Assembly: GCA_003999685.1 (NCBI GenBank) | Contig: CP021222.1 | Location: forward strand, 1,860,001-1,924,000 | Source: Taiwanofungus camphoratus | Lineage: Eukaryota > Basidiomycota > Agaricomycetes > Polyporales > Taiwanofungaceae | Reading direction: 5' to 3' | Length of the DNA: 64,000 bases | Notes under the pieces: model-generated | Told to the model about the DNA's origin: nothing | The model's input: only the letters and a program-made list of their open reading frames with translations | Database searches by the model: none | In this document: one piece after another, positions 45,060 through 60,967 of the stretch | Layout: the number at the start of each line of letters is the position of its first letter | Position numbering within the stretch: the stretch's first letter is position 1 | Program-made: the position numbers and the translations under genes

Positions 45060-48000
45060 TCAACTTGGGGCAGGTGGCGGAGGACGAGAGAATGTCGAGG
45101 AACTTCTCGTCGCACTAGCAAGTGTCGATGATGCAATTCGGACACCAGGCGCTCGTATGAAGTGAGCAAACGCCCGAACTTCGTGGGAAGTGTCTTGCTC
45201 TAGACGTTGCGCATGCATATGTAACCGTGCAATGATCGAACGGTCTGAGTGGGCGTAATTGTCTGAACCGAGCCCCTGTCAGCATGACACCATGCGTGCA
45301 AATACAACGAGAAATGTACCGGATATAACAGTAAGGAGACGGGCAACCCGAATGCGCACATCCACAATCCGGTCCTGGACCAAAGCGGAGACTGCACTCC
45401 AAAAGCCTTCGTCTGCGAGAACGATATCTCTGCAGTCGGGGAGCAATGCTTGTTCACATACTACAAAAATCGACCGTTTGCGATATGAATCCGAACGCGC
45501 CAGTGCCCTGATATCACCAAGAAGCCCATCCAGCAAGTCGGGACGAGACCTCCAAGCTTTCACAAACGCAGGTACCTGATACGATCATTCAGTGAGGACC
45601 TTAATTGGCAATGCAAACGCACTCACCGCAGACACAGCAGCCTCTCTTATAGCAGCGACATTATCCCCCATCCCCATCATCAGTAGCCTCCTCAACGCGG
45701 GCTTCTCGAGACCACTGATTTCCAAAATTCCTCCTAAAGTTTTGATGACCTCTTCCCGCTCCCTCCATCCTCTCAGCTTCCCTGCAGCAAATTCTTGCTC
45801 AAGGCCTCTCAAAACTTCCACCCGCTCTGCCTCTCCGATCGCACGCACAAACACCTCAGCGCACTCGATCGCTTTCAAACGGACCTCGCCCTCTTCAGAA
45901 CGGAGACTTCTCCACCAAACGCCCATCAAGTCTTCCTTCGCGTACTCCGGGCCAACAATCTTCGCAAGCTCCCCGAGAGACGCAGCAAGTGTGCGACGCA
46001 CTTTGAACGAAGCGTTCAATGCAAGAGAGAGGTATAGACCCCGCAGCTCCGACCAGCGCGCACGTCCCAGTGTTAATGCAACCGCCGGATAATTAAACGC
46101 ACATACAAGAGGCCGCGACGGGTCGTCATAAATATCGGCATCCGTATTTGACTCCGTCCCACTGTAATCGCTCCAGCCCGATTCGGAGGAAGGTCCCGAT
46201 CCAGGCGGGCGCGCAGATGACGGTGGACTACGGGTGTCCATTGACTGTCTTCTGTTAGTGTCCCAATCACGAACCCCGAGGAAAAGGTTGAGCAGCTCGC
46301 TTGGGGGCCCGTCGTCAGTGTCAGCAAAGGTATGCATCACCTCGCCGAGGGCTTCTAGTACTGCTGAGCGAACAGTGGGTTCCTCATCTGTCGAAAGCGG
46401 GAGTATGACGTCGAGTGCGAGCGCCCGCCGGCGTCTTAGCGGCAATCTCGATAGGATGGCGGGAAGCGCAAACAGCACAGAGTGCCGAACGTGCCATGTC
46501 GGATCCTGACAGAGCAACTCGAACAGTGGGAGCTGATAATTTCGTACATGATGATGAAACCAAACCAACATAACAAACGGATAATTGACTTACGAGAGAA
46601 GACATGACAACTTCGCCAGGCACAACCTTCGCCAGTGCACCTACAGCAAAAGTGGCCTCCCTTCGCACCCAGTATACCGGATCCCTGCCCACCCTCTCTA
46701 CCTCCGCCACGAATGCGGCTTTTGTATCGTCTCCAATAGAACCTACAAATACACGGACAAGCAATGAGTCGATTCAATAGCAAAACACAGATAGAACCGG
46801 ATTTACGACGAGTAGTAGAAGCCACTGCGCCAAACCCGGTTAACAAAATAAGCATGCAAGACAAAGTACTTACCACTGGCGGTCACAGCCGCCATCAAGC
46901 TCATGCTCGACAGCCGTCCCACAGCAGCCTCCTCACTGAGGTTGCCCTCTGTGCCTCTCTCGCCTTCGTCTACATCGAGGTGGTCCTCTCCTACACCTTC
47001 TTCCGGCGCAGTAGACTCTCGCATATTTACATCAATGTCCCTCTGAGTCGACGTCAACCATGCAGGTACAGGCATGAGCTGCTCGATAGCAGCAGACACT
47101 GGGCTAGCGGCTTCACCAGTGCCCGTACTTGGGGCCATACTGGCAGCTTGCGAAAGAGCATGCGCCGGCCTCGGGCTCTGCGGGACCCACTTCTCCTCCC
47201 GCTCATCTGCCATCTCCACGTCCACCTCGTCCACCCGGCCTGGCAGACTCGTGTCGAGCTGCTCAATGGCGAACGCCGGCAAGTCCGGCGTGGGCGACGA
47301 GGACGTGGACGTGGACGAGGACGTGGAGGACGTGAGCGAAGGCGTGCCGAGGGACGACGATGACGATGACGACGACTCGGACGTCGGATCGGACAACGAC
47401 TGAGGTAGCGGGGATGGCGGGGACAGTGGGAACGCTGGCGAGGGTCCTGGCGAGGGCAGCAGCGAGAGCGACGGCAATAGCACAGGCGACGGCTGGGGCG
47501 ACTGAGCATGTGCGAACGCAGCCGCGGGCGGTGTCGCGAGCGTAGAAGCGGGGGCGGGGGACAGCTGGGCGGGTAGCGGGCCGGCGTCGAGCGCTGAGGA
47601 GGGGAGGTTGAGCGGCGAGATCAGCATCGGGAAGTACGAGTCTGTCTGCTGCCCTGCGGCGCTTTGCACGCCTGCAGTCGGGGTGGGGACCGCTGTTGAG
47701 GTGCCCCCTGGGCTTGCAGCCGACTGGGAACCCGGCGACGGGTACGGCTCGCCCTCACCCTGTGAGCTGTCGTCGGGCATATCGAGGCGGCCCATGCCAA
47801 TCACGACTTGATGCACGATTTCATGCTCGAATAAGTAGCGCTCATGGTGCCCGAGCAAGCCTACCTGAACAAATTCTTCTTCCTCGGGCGACGGACCCCG
47901 CCTGCGAGTCTGCGGCTCTTGAGTGGTCTGCGTGCTTGGGGAGGTAGCACTTTGGCCACTAATGGCGCCTTCCTCACGCTTGTCTGCGCGTCGAACGCGC

Positions 48001-49424
48001 CTCAGCAGCTCGACGACCGCATATCGCGCCGGCCCGCCGACCAGTGCGTTCTGGCTGAGTAAGAGGGTCCCCAGGATCGGCGTAAACGCCTGGACGGATA
48101 TCACTGTCTCGTGAACGTCTGCAGTGGATTCGGACAGGAACGAGAAGGCAGGCCCTTCGCCGGGGCCAGCGGAGGGCGACGACGTGAGCGCAAACGCATG
48201 TGGCGAGACATGGTCATCCTCGACCAGCCGGCAGTGCGTGATAAACCACCAGACGATGGGCACGAGCTCTGCAGCGAGAGCCTCCTTGACGGACTCGTCT
48301 GCGTGGTGGCGAGCGGTGCGTGTCAGGTTAGGTACGTGAGTGAAAAGAAGCGCGCCAGGAACGGTGCCAGCGAAGAGTGTGTATTGATTGAGGTATCAGA
48401 GAAGCATCAGTAGGTTAGCCAATTCGATAGCCGACGGCAAACGGAGCGAGGCGAGGCGGACGATCGAGACGTAAAGTGACGTGAGCATCTTCTACGTATA
48501 ATAAAAACATATCTGCTTACCGTCATCCATGGCAAGGCCGTTTAGGAGTGGGAGTACGTACTGGACCGCCTCACCTGGGCTGATCTGCTCTGATTGCTCC
48601 CTACTCGGGTACCGGGCGTCAGACTCGCCTTCGGACCCGAGGTAGCGCGGGAGGGCATGCGCGATAAAGACGCGGTGAAAACCTGCTCTACTACGCGAAA
48701 ATAAGTATATTTTTTCGAGCGCGCTGAGCCCTTCCGAATCGAACTCGGTGAAGTCGACGTCGAGGTCAGTAGGTGGGAGCGCAAGGTCCGCTCCCGGAAA
48801 GGCGACATTCGGACCCACGTTGGAAGGCGAGGCGATGTCAAAGGACGGTAGATGTGAGCTGGCCAAGGCCTCGGAAGTCGGAAAGAGGGGTGGTGAGGGA
48901 GTCGAGGTGGACGAGGTGGGGTTGGGCAGTGGAATAGCGATTCGTAAACCGGCCGCACTTGTGGCCGCGCTGTCGATAGGATGTCAGCTGGCGGGATTCA
49001 AGGTGGGGGACGCTGGATATTACCTGAGAGAAGCGTGTGGCGGGACTTCGGGGTCCTCGGAAAGGGTAATGGCATGCGAACCAGGACTATCACTGTTGCA
49101 TAAGACAGGCAATTCGTAAGAGCTGGAACGCTGCGGAGATATGTTATGCTGTAGAGGAGGCAGAGATACACGAGTGAGGGATGAAAAAGGCGGAAGGATA
49201 GGTTGTGGGGAGAGAATGCCAATGCCGACCGCATGAGGGCTGTACGGGTGCGAATCCAGGGGCGGGGATCCGAGGGGTGAGGGACTGGGGCCAGGAGAAG
49301 GCGCAGGGTCTGTGCTAGGGGACGGCGGGGTGTGTGAGACGGTGGAGAGGGCGATGTCTGGCCTGGGAGACGATGAACGCGAGGATGAGCTGCTGGCGCT
49401 CGAGCGAGAACGATCTGCGAACAT
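45060..49424 (-). CDS. HEAT-repeat protein, PP4 regulatory subunit 1-like
   Basis: Start MFADRSRSSASSSSSRSSSP at 49424. After a Ser/Pro-rich leader the HEAT solenoid begins: LSALEKIYLFSRSRAGFHRV, FIAHALPRYLG, AVQYVLPLLNGLAMDD, AAELVPIVWWFITHCRLVED, FTPILGTLLLSQNALVGGPA. A disordered insert of about 350 residues of Ser/Pro/Thr follows (47000-47880). Repeats resume: RDPVYWVRREATFAVGALAK, LPLFELLCQDPTWHVRHSVL, NASFKVRRTLAASLGELAKI, FWSAVSALVQDRIVDVRIRV and EQDTSHEVRAFAHFI. A Ser/Pro tail ends at 45060. Helix-pair repeats with DxxxxVR turns and the overall order fit PP4R1, a scaffold for protein phosphatase 4. The subfamily name is inferred from repeat style, not from a unique motif. About nine exons. 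Confidence 0.7.
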
Positions 49425-50270
49425 GTACTGTCGGGGAAATAAAAACGACAGGAAGATTCCCATGTACGATGGCTGCTCTGAGGAATATTCAGAGAGCTTA
49501 AAGACGGAGACGGGAAGGGACGTACGGGCGAGAGGGGAGAATGGGCGATAGGGTGGTGACTAAGTAGTACGAGAAGGGCAAGTGTGAATTAGCTAGGGTA
49601 ACACGCGGACGTGGGCGGTCCTGCGGAGAAGGGCTGGTTATGACGCAAGAACACAGGCGAGTGCAAGTGTGCAGCCGAGGGAGAGACAGGAGGAGGCGGG
49701 GTAAATATATGATGGTGCAGCATATGTTGGCGGGGGGAAGCAACGAATGGGCCGCAGATGGAGTGGCTTATGGAAGACTGGCCGAGGGCGGCAGGGGTTG
49801 TGTGGGGGCGGTGGCTGCACAAAGCTGGTGCGATGTCGGCGGCTCTGGCTGCTACGAGTCGGACGCGAGGGCGGGCGGTGGCGGGGTAGCGGACAGAAAT
49901 GGGCAGGCCGGTGCAGGACGTGCCTAAACAGCCGAGGACTGGAAGGGGGACAGGGCAGGAGGCCGGTACAGCCAGCCCACTCGGTCGTCTCGCCAGTGGT
50001 GCGGGGAGCGTCCAACACAAGCACCGAGCGGCCAAACCAATGACATCATTTGGGTCCGGAACTCGCCCGGCCGCCAGGCACTCTCACACACGACGTCATT
50101 TCCCACGGCTGCTCACATCTCAACACCTGCCACATCAGGCCATCGCCATGCCTCGATACAGCAACTCTTCTATTTTACACCCGTCCCGGCCGTCCACTTG
50201 CCTTGTCCAGCATTTCCCCCTCACGCCCACAGTCCCCATTCAGCGCCACTCGTTGATCCCCCTCCACTAC
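49425..50270. other. Promoter region of the PP4R1-like gene; no gene seen
   Basis: GC-rich spacer of about 0.85 kb. Long open frames on both strands (for example 49589-50035) have no domain, no splice structure and low-complexity Pro/Ser/Arg content, as expected by chance in GC-rich DNA. Confidence 0.5.
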
Positions 50271-52506
<2,236 letters not shown>

Positions 52507-53685
52507 CTTCGAATCGCTGCTGCGTAATAGGTGGTCTGTTACTTGCTGGATTCTGCTGGTCATGGCGGCACGTTGCAGATGGGTGAGATACGCGTGCAAT
52601 GGTGCGGACGAGGTCCACGCCCTTCTGGGCTGTGTATACACTTACTGTTCGGGTGTTCTCTCGACGAGATGCGGGGAATGCAAAAAGGCGGGGCACGCAA
52701 CACGTGATTCTGGACTGGGGTAGATCACGGTCGAGTCAAAAAGCTTATACACCACACACTCGCACGAGGTTGGGGATGGTGTGGTGCTGGCGAGAAGGAT
52801 CTAAAGGTCTATATGAGCAGACTTTCGAGTAGCAATAATCATGATTGCTTCAGATTGTGCGATGACTCAATAGTCCTAAGTATACGCTAGCCAGGTATCA
52901 TGAGACATGGGAAATGGTCGGTTGGCCAGTCTGGGGCGGGTCCACACGGAAGGTACGGCCAGTCACCCGCACACTAATACCCGCGCCGCGACCTCCGCAT
53001 ATATATGCGCTACGCCGTCGGCCTTGGTCACGATCCTGCTTAAGGATGTAGTTGCAGTCTTGAAAGTATCCTTCTAGAGCCTTTCCGGCGAGTCACAAAT
53101 ACGTACTGATAGCGGATATTATTAACGTGTCTGCTGGGATTGAGGTTCAATGAGTAGAATGAAGCTCAGCCTTCATCACGAACGGCACTGCAGATCATGG
53201 AACGTTCATCTGTGACACGTGTTCCCCAACTTGTTCTATCTCACGCATGACTTATGAAGTGACATGGACCATTAGCTTTGCTCAACTGATGTCGGAAAAC
53301 GGGTTCAGACTTATCGTGAGGTCACACAAAACCAGGCAGAATTCTACAATGATATACCATTTACCAAGTATAAGAACATAGGAACACAGATGTACGAGGG
53401 GGTGGTGGACATTAAATACGATGACAAGATGTGGACGGGTCATGAAGGGGCGGGTGGGGGTGCCATCGGAAGGGGTCGATGATAGAAGTAGGTGTGGTAT
53501 AACATATCCTGATGCGTCCGTAAAGTCGTAAGTGAAGCGCGGATGTGAATGGAGATGACCGAGATGGCAATGGCAATGACCTGGTTGTACCGAGGAAAGG
53601 GTTGTCGTGTGTGGAAGAATGGAGGATACCAGGCCGGAAAGGGAAGGAGAAGGAGTAGAGATAAGGGACAGTCGTAGACAGCAGG
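52507..53685. other. Intergenic stretch, nothing recognised
   Basis: About 1.2 kb holding the aspartate aminotransferase promoter and, at its right end, the 3' flank of the zinc-finger gene. A short palindrome GCATATATATGC occurs near 52998. The open frames here look like chance. Confidence 0.45.
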
Positions 53686-53982
53686 TCATGCCATTGCCAT
53701 CTTGGACGCCACTGTCCGTTCGCTCTCCAACTTCGCCTTGTTCTTCTCAAAGGCCTGCTGTCGACAGCTCTCCAAGTTCTGGCAATTATGGTGTTCAGGC
53801 ATACGATGCTATGGTCACGCAGTTGCCAACACTCCATTAGTCCCAGCTGGGCAGAACGAAGGATGAGGACGCACCGCGCCACAGAATTCCGCTCGACAGT
53901 GTGGACATTGACCGACTAGACGCAGGACTGCAGAGTTGCAGCGGGACTCGGCTTGAAGTTGGCAGCGCTTCTTGGCGGGCAT
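53686..53982 (-). CDS. TMC1: AN1-type zinc-finger protein, TMC1-like
   Basis: Small protein of 76 residues from two exons: 53875-53982 and 53686-53808. Sequence: MPAKKRCQLQAESRCNSAVL, then RLVGQCPHCRAEFCGAHRMP and EHHNCQNLESCRQQAFEKNK, ending VASKMAMA. The Cys/His pattern C-x10-C-x2-C-x4-C-x2-H-x5-H-x-C plus upstream cysteines is an AN1 finger, and the tail with NKAKLESERT is that of fungal Tmc1. The yeast protein is induced by proteotoxic and metalloid stress and associates with the proteasome system. The upstream 200 bp has a TTTATAT element near 54173. Confidence 0.85.
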
Positions 53983-55463
53983 GATGGCTGAAGGCCGTGA
54001 GTCGTGTGCGGTGGAGGGTACTGAAACCGGGTCAGCCCCAAGGTGCGTGAGGCACGACAGAATCAGACACGGGCACTCACGAAGTGATGGCTTGGAGGGG
54101 GACGCAGCGTCGGGGGCAGAGGCAGGGGTAGGTGATAGATGAGAGGGAGAAGACAGGCGTGAGGGCGGTGCTCTTTATATCAGGTTGGGCGAGGGGACGC
54201 GTCAGCTACTCAAGGACATGGATCTGAGATCTCACGTGGAAAGGATGCGTAAGAAATTACCAAGATCGCCAACCGATCTTTCCGGCTTCCAGCCTGCCGC
54301 CTGAGCCTCCCCTTGGGCTGCCGACTTTGGCCTCGACCTCGACTGCTCACTTCCTGACTCCACAACTCTCGTTCCGTCTTCATTCAATCAACACCACCCG
54401 CTCAGTTTTCACGGCAGACATCTTCTCATTCGCCCTCGTTGACTCCAATTCACCTCCCGCAATTTTCTAGCCAAGGGGAGCTTGATAACCCTCCCGGATC
54501 CGCACGGGCGATAGGCCGAGCAATTTTGAAACAGCCTGCGTCGCGCTTATCCGACCCGGAGGCACATTCCGCTTGCAGTCTGTTTTTCGATGCCAACGTG
54601 GAGCAGCGCCGCAGCGGCCGAAGTGCCCAGCTTCGTCCCGTTCGGTGTTGCCGACTTGGCACATGCACCGTGCAGAGGCCTCGCCCGGAATGCTGTTCGG
54701 CAGGGGATGTCTCTTGTCTACCACGGCTGTCTTGTGTCTTCTCCTGTGACTTTACAACAGCGCCCGAGTGTCCAACAACGTCTTCAGACAGCGCCAGGTC
54801 TGGCTTGTCACGATGGTCAGCTGCGCTATCACTAACTACTGCCACATCTGCGCGCGATGCGACAACGTCCAAAGTGCCCCGGCTTGCTTTCGGATTCTCA
54901 CGATTGTCTCCTCGACTTCCACTTCTGCTCCGTTGCGCCTGAGAAGATGCCGCTGTGCGATCTCGCAGAGTGACGTCTGCAGTGCATGCTGCTTATGGGT
55001 TGTAGGGTCCCATGTCGCAGGCGTGACTTTCGCATGACCGGTCTTCTTGCAGCCGCACGGCCGCCATGCAGGTAGCATGCCCATCTTGGGATCCTTCTCA
55101 GCCCACGACCACGGCACGAGTATCGTGTATTGCTTCCAGACGCAGAAGAGCAGGGTAAGGGTATCACTACGGCCATGCTGACGACGCCAAACAGGTCGAT
55201 AATGTATTGTACAAGAACGCCGCTCAAACCACAGAATAATAACGATAAGGAGCGAGGAGGATAGGCTGCCTGAGCGGCGATTATGCATAGTGACAAGCAG
55301 ACTCATCAGACGGACGACCCTGGCTGAGCATATCTGTGCTCTGCTCACGCTCGTATACCATAGGCCCTAATCAAATGAAATGCGCAGTATACGAAAGAAA
55401 AAGTCCTGTCCGAAATGCGACCAAATGTGTTACATTTTCCGTCGCCATCCGCTAAGCAGTCGT
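53983..55463. other. Intergenic stretch, only weak open frames
   Basis: About 1.5 kb upstream of the zinc-finger gene and downstream of the syntaxin gene. Minus-strand frames at 54836-55348 and 54450-54872 lack any family motif and clear introns, and I do not claim a gene. The left end should be the zinc-finger promoter. Confidence 0.4.
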
Positions 55464-56988
55464 CTAGTTCTTGCTGTTGTTGTTGTTGTTGTTGTTGCTG
55501 TTGTTGTTGTGGTTATTGTTCGTCACAACCACAGCGACAACGATGACAATGACAGCGATGATGATAAGGCAGATGATGAAGCAGATCCATCGTTTCTTGC
55601 GTGCTGCACGCGCTGAAACCACGGCTTTCTCGGTATATCCCAAGCTATCGAGTTGGGAATATCAGCACTGAAATTTAAACTATGATGTCCAAAACTAACC
55701 CTGCTTCGGTGTCCTTTTCAACAGCGGCTGCTGCAGTTTCGATGACATTGATCTGTTCGTCTTGTTGTTCAACCAAGACGCTCATCTGAAATAACTCGTC
55801 AACGCCTTCCCAGATTCAACCTCGTGTAAGTCACTTACATCATTAAACAGTTGAGCCAGCTCTGTTAGGGTCTTTTCGATCCGCTTAATGTCCTCATGTC
55901 GCTCCTGAACTTCACGGTACGCTGATCGAGCTTCGCCATAGCGGTTGGAGTTCATCAACTATTAGTATATGACTGTCAATGGCGTTCACGACGTGTATAA
56001 AGCATGGAACGCTTACAGCCTGACTGAAAATCTGACCACCCTGGTCATCATTCACAACCGCTTTGACTTCCTCCGGCGAGGCATCAGGTTTCACTGGCAA
56101 CACGCAACGTTAATACGGAGACAAACGACTAGTAAAAATGAAGACACGACGCACCAATCTTGAATTGACGTTCCAAGCGTTGCTTGTATTTTGTCCGATA
56201 TTGCTGCTCCACGCTCTGGTAGTTTTGAATCGCCTCCACGAACTTCTGCTTCACCAAGCCAGTCTGGACACCAGGTACACATCAGTACGGGTACAGACAT
56301 CATGGGAACGAGGGTCCCAACACAATGAAAGTCTGTAAAGGAAACACACCTGCTGCTTGCGAATCTGTCCATCCCGACCGGATCCGGGTTGCTTCTCAAG
56401 CGCCTTTATTCTCCGTTTCAACACGTTGCTGAGCGCACTTGTATCAGCGACGAGGTCATCGAGTTGTTGTGCCACGCGCTGGGCCGCAGCATCGTCCGTA
56501 TTGTCTAGCGAGCGCGAGTGCAAGTCCGAAATACGAGAGACGTTATCGTTGAATGTCCGTAGGTCGTCTTGTATTGACGAGATCTAGGGAGCGCAAAAAG
56601 AAGCAGACTCATCAGTGGGAAGTGCTGCGCAAGTAGAGGATAGTACGGACCTCGCTGTAGAAGGCCGACATGCTGTCCATGGGTACATTCAGCGCCGTTG
56701 TGCTATCCTTTGCTATGGAATCGTAGCTGTCACTTTCATCTTGCTGTGCATAAGGATTTTGCCGTTGAGACTGATATCCTCCACCGGCGGCTTGCATGGG
56801 ATAAGAGTTACTATGGGATGCCGGCGCTCAGCGACAAGACATTGTACCAACTGCAATAGACTTACGTGCTAGTGTTGTAACCTCCCCCTCCCTGTTGTGC
56901 CTGTGGGCCACATTCAGAACTCCAGAAAATCACTTCTGAAAAAGAAATCGAGACTCACTCTCAATGCTGCGAGTCTATCCCTAGCCAT
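55464..56988 (-). CDS. SSO1: Plasma-membrane syntaxin (Sso1-type Qa-SNARE), complete
   Basis: Exocytic t-SNARE. Start MARDRLAALR at 56988, then a Gly/Gln-rich leader, SDSYDSIAKDSTTALNVPMD, the Habc region (NVSRISDLHSRSLDNTDDAA, VADTSALSNVLKRRIKALEK, KFVEAIQNYQSVEQQYRTKY), VKPDASPEEVKAVVND, the SNARE helix (ERHEDIKRIEKTLTELAQLF, MSVLVEQQDEQINVIETAAA), KAVVSARAARKKRW and a C-terminal anchor. After the anchor comes an Asn-rich tail of about 18 residues encoded by an AAC/CAA triplet run (about 55471-55520), ending at 55464. The partial gene at 1-908 is its paralog in opposite orientation, with the same intron positions. Confidence 0.92.
55473..55513. repeat. GTT/CAA triplet microsatellite in coding sequence
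   Basis: A run of GTT triplets on the plus strand, broken by a few GCT/GGT units, encodes the Asn-rich tail of the syntaxin beyond its membrane anchor. Length variation here would change only the exoplasmic tail. Confidence 0.85.
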
Positions 56989-57393
56989 GCTTAGTTACGA
57001 AACTACGAAGTCGTGAAAGGTGTTGTTGTAGTTGGAAACTTGGGGAACAAGATATGAAGCAACAATCAATGCTACTTCTACTAAGTAAATGGATGAGCTG
57101 AGGAGGAGACCTGTGGAAAGGAGCGGTGATGGGTAGTGCTATTGAGGGACAGGCTGTGTTGGCTTGGGTTTGTGATAGCCCTATAAGCAGTAAGACGGTT
57201 ACAGCTTCAAGCGCCCGTTCCAGACTGCGACTCAAACCTCATCTCTACTTTCGGCCAATGCGGCAAACTACTCTGTGTATGCTTAATTATATACGTCAGG
57301 TTATGAGGGTCAGGAAGCAAGGAATCAATGTATGATACAGTGCTGCATCTTTTATTTTTATCTTTACAATAATGATTTGTTTACACGATACTC

Positions 57394-59186
<1,793 letters not shown>

Positions 59187-59559
59187 GATGGGACACACAG
59201 GTGGATGGATGATTCGCCTAAGGTATGTGAGCCTGGTCTCCTTGAATGAAGTCGAACGCGTCTCTAAATAAAATAAAACCCATGACTCGCGGTTTCTCAC
59301 CGTCATCTGACCGAGTCACGAGACCATGAATTCTACAAATCTTTGGCCCAATCTTCCATCCACCTGCTGAGAATTCTAATACTACGGAGTTCGCCTCAAG
59401 GGCTGCTGTATCACATACAATTCCACACGCACTATTAAAGGTCCATAAAATTATCACAATGGCTGTCTTTGGCGACAGTCACACAAAAGTACAATCCTGT
59501 CTGCGGGTAAAGGATGTAAATGAAGATATAGACCAGTTTTCGCTAGTTCCTTCCGAGCT

Positions 59560-60474
59560 CTACGAGTGCAGAGCATTCATGACCCAGAAAGTCACCAAAG
59601 CGAAGGTGCTCAGACCTGCGTAAATGGCTAACCGCACATTGTAAGGGCTCTCCGTTAGGAACGGATAAGGGACTGCCAATTATGTCAAAGTAAGCCTTTG
59701 CTCACTAGAAACACCAGTAATGGGATCACATACAAGCGCCATTGAATTTTGCGCAATACTCCACCCAAGATGCATATGAAGCGCCCGCTATAGCGCATAT
59801 CACAACACCGCCATAGACTGCCTCGGCTTTGGTGTACTTCCGTTCAAAGAAGGTAAAATCGATCAAGAGAGAGATCGCTGGAGCAGCATGTAAAGCAAGA
59901 TCCAGCTTTAAAGGAATGCGTTGCAATTCCGAGCCTTCAGATACAGATGAGGGTACCGTCTGGTCCGGCTCGGGCATCAAAGCATCTGGAAGAGGCCGGA
60001 GTATCATGTTGGGCATGAAGAGGAACAGACTCCAGTAAACAGTTGTGACGACTACTGCTACCTGTAGATGCATATAAGAGACCGTCCAGGAAAAAATGAT
60101 GACAGCGCACTGGTAACGCTACCATGAGTATAGTCCGCTTGATCTTCCTTGAGACTGCGTAGAATTCATTCATTCGGTGAGCACGACATGCTGCTTCAAA
60201 TAATACACTCACTAGTGAATGACGGAAACATATCTGCTCCGAGGCCAAATATCATAGTCAGCCAGGCAACGCATAGGCTATATATGCTTGTCAGACGTGC
60301 CACAATGAAGTAGATGCAGAAGTACCCAATAATCGTCAAATATTGAAAGTGCCCTCCCTTTTGTGCTCGAATCCACTTATCAAGAGGCGTGGTCTTCAGA
60401 TTTATAAAGCCGTACGCCATCACGGATGCTGCAACAGTGTGCAAAAGTACTGCTCCCATTTTGAACGGAGGCAT
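59560..60474 (-). CDS. FAR-17a/AIG1-like integral membrane protein
   Basis: Start MPPFKMGAVLLHTVAASVMA (60474). Hydrophobic exons FQYLTIIGYFCIYFIVARLT, then FYAVSRKIKRTILMVALP, VAVVVTTVYWSLFLF, LDLALHAAPAISLLIDFTFF and VVICAIAGASYASWV, ending in a last helix with VMNALHS at 59560. The order of helices, with the LH-x-x-PAISLL-x-D stretch near the middle, fits the FAR-17a/AIG1 family, whose animal members AIG1 and ADTRP hydrolyse fatty-acid esters of hydroxy fatty acids using a membrane Thr/His pair. The His here would be that of LALHAAPAI. Function in fungi is unproven. Divergent from TRAPPC10, 494 bp between starts. Confidence 0.72.
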
Positions 60475-60967
60475 TGTCGCAAGGCTGCTTTCCGAGGGTG
60501 AGCAGGCTCCACGTTCTTATAGAAGATGTAAGGCGCTGGTGATGTGTAGAAGAATGGGAAATCTGGACTGGTGTGGATGCCAGCCCGGGTCGTGTTCGTC
60601 ACTACATCGTCTTGTGCCATTCTTCCGCCGCGACACCCGTGGTCGCGTACACATGCTGACGGTACTTACGCGTCTGCGAGGGCTTGCCAGAGTGACTTAG
60701 CGCTGTTCGCGCACGCGAGTTGCCCTCTGAGTCGAGAATTCGACTAAGTATCATCACGAATAGGAGACTGGCTGGCAGACCCTGGAGTCACAGCTTATGC
60801 CCGTTCGATTCCAAAATACTTTGATCGCGAAAGGGATCATCTATCACGTCTGCTTTCTGACAGCTCTCATCAAGCCCTTCAGGCAATCGTACTTATCGCT
60901 CAGCGTGCTCTCAGCGCTGCCCAGGGAAGTGACCGATAATCACTGGTAGAGCAAGTCGACGTTCAGC

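Noticed and set aside
49589-50043. Overlapping long open frames on both strands upstream of the PP4R1-like gene
   Set aside because: Compositionally biased (Pro/Ser/Arg/Gly), no motif or intron pattern, as expected in GC-rich DNA.
54836-55348. Minus-strand 170-codon open frame between the zinc finger and syntaxin genes
   Set aside because: No recognisable domain, no supporting splice sites, and a competing frame of similar length on the same strand.
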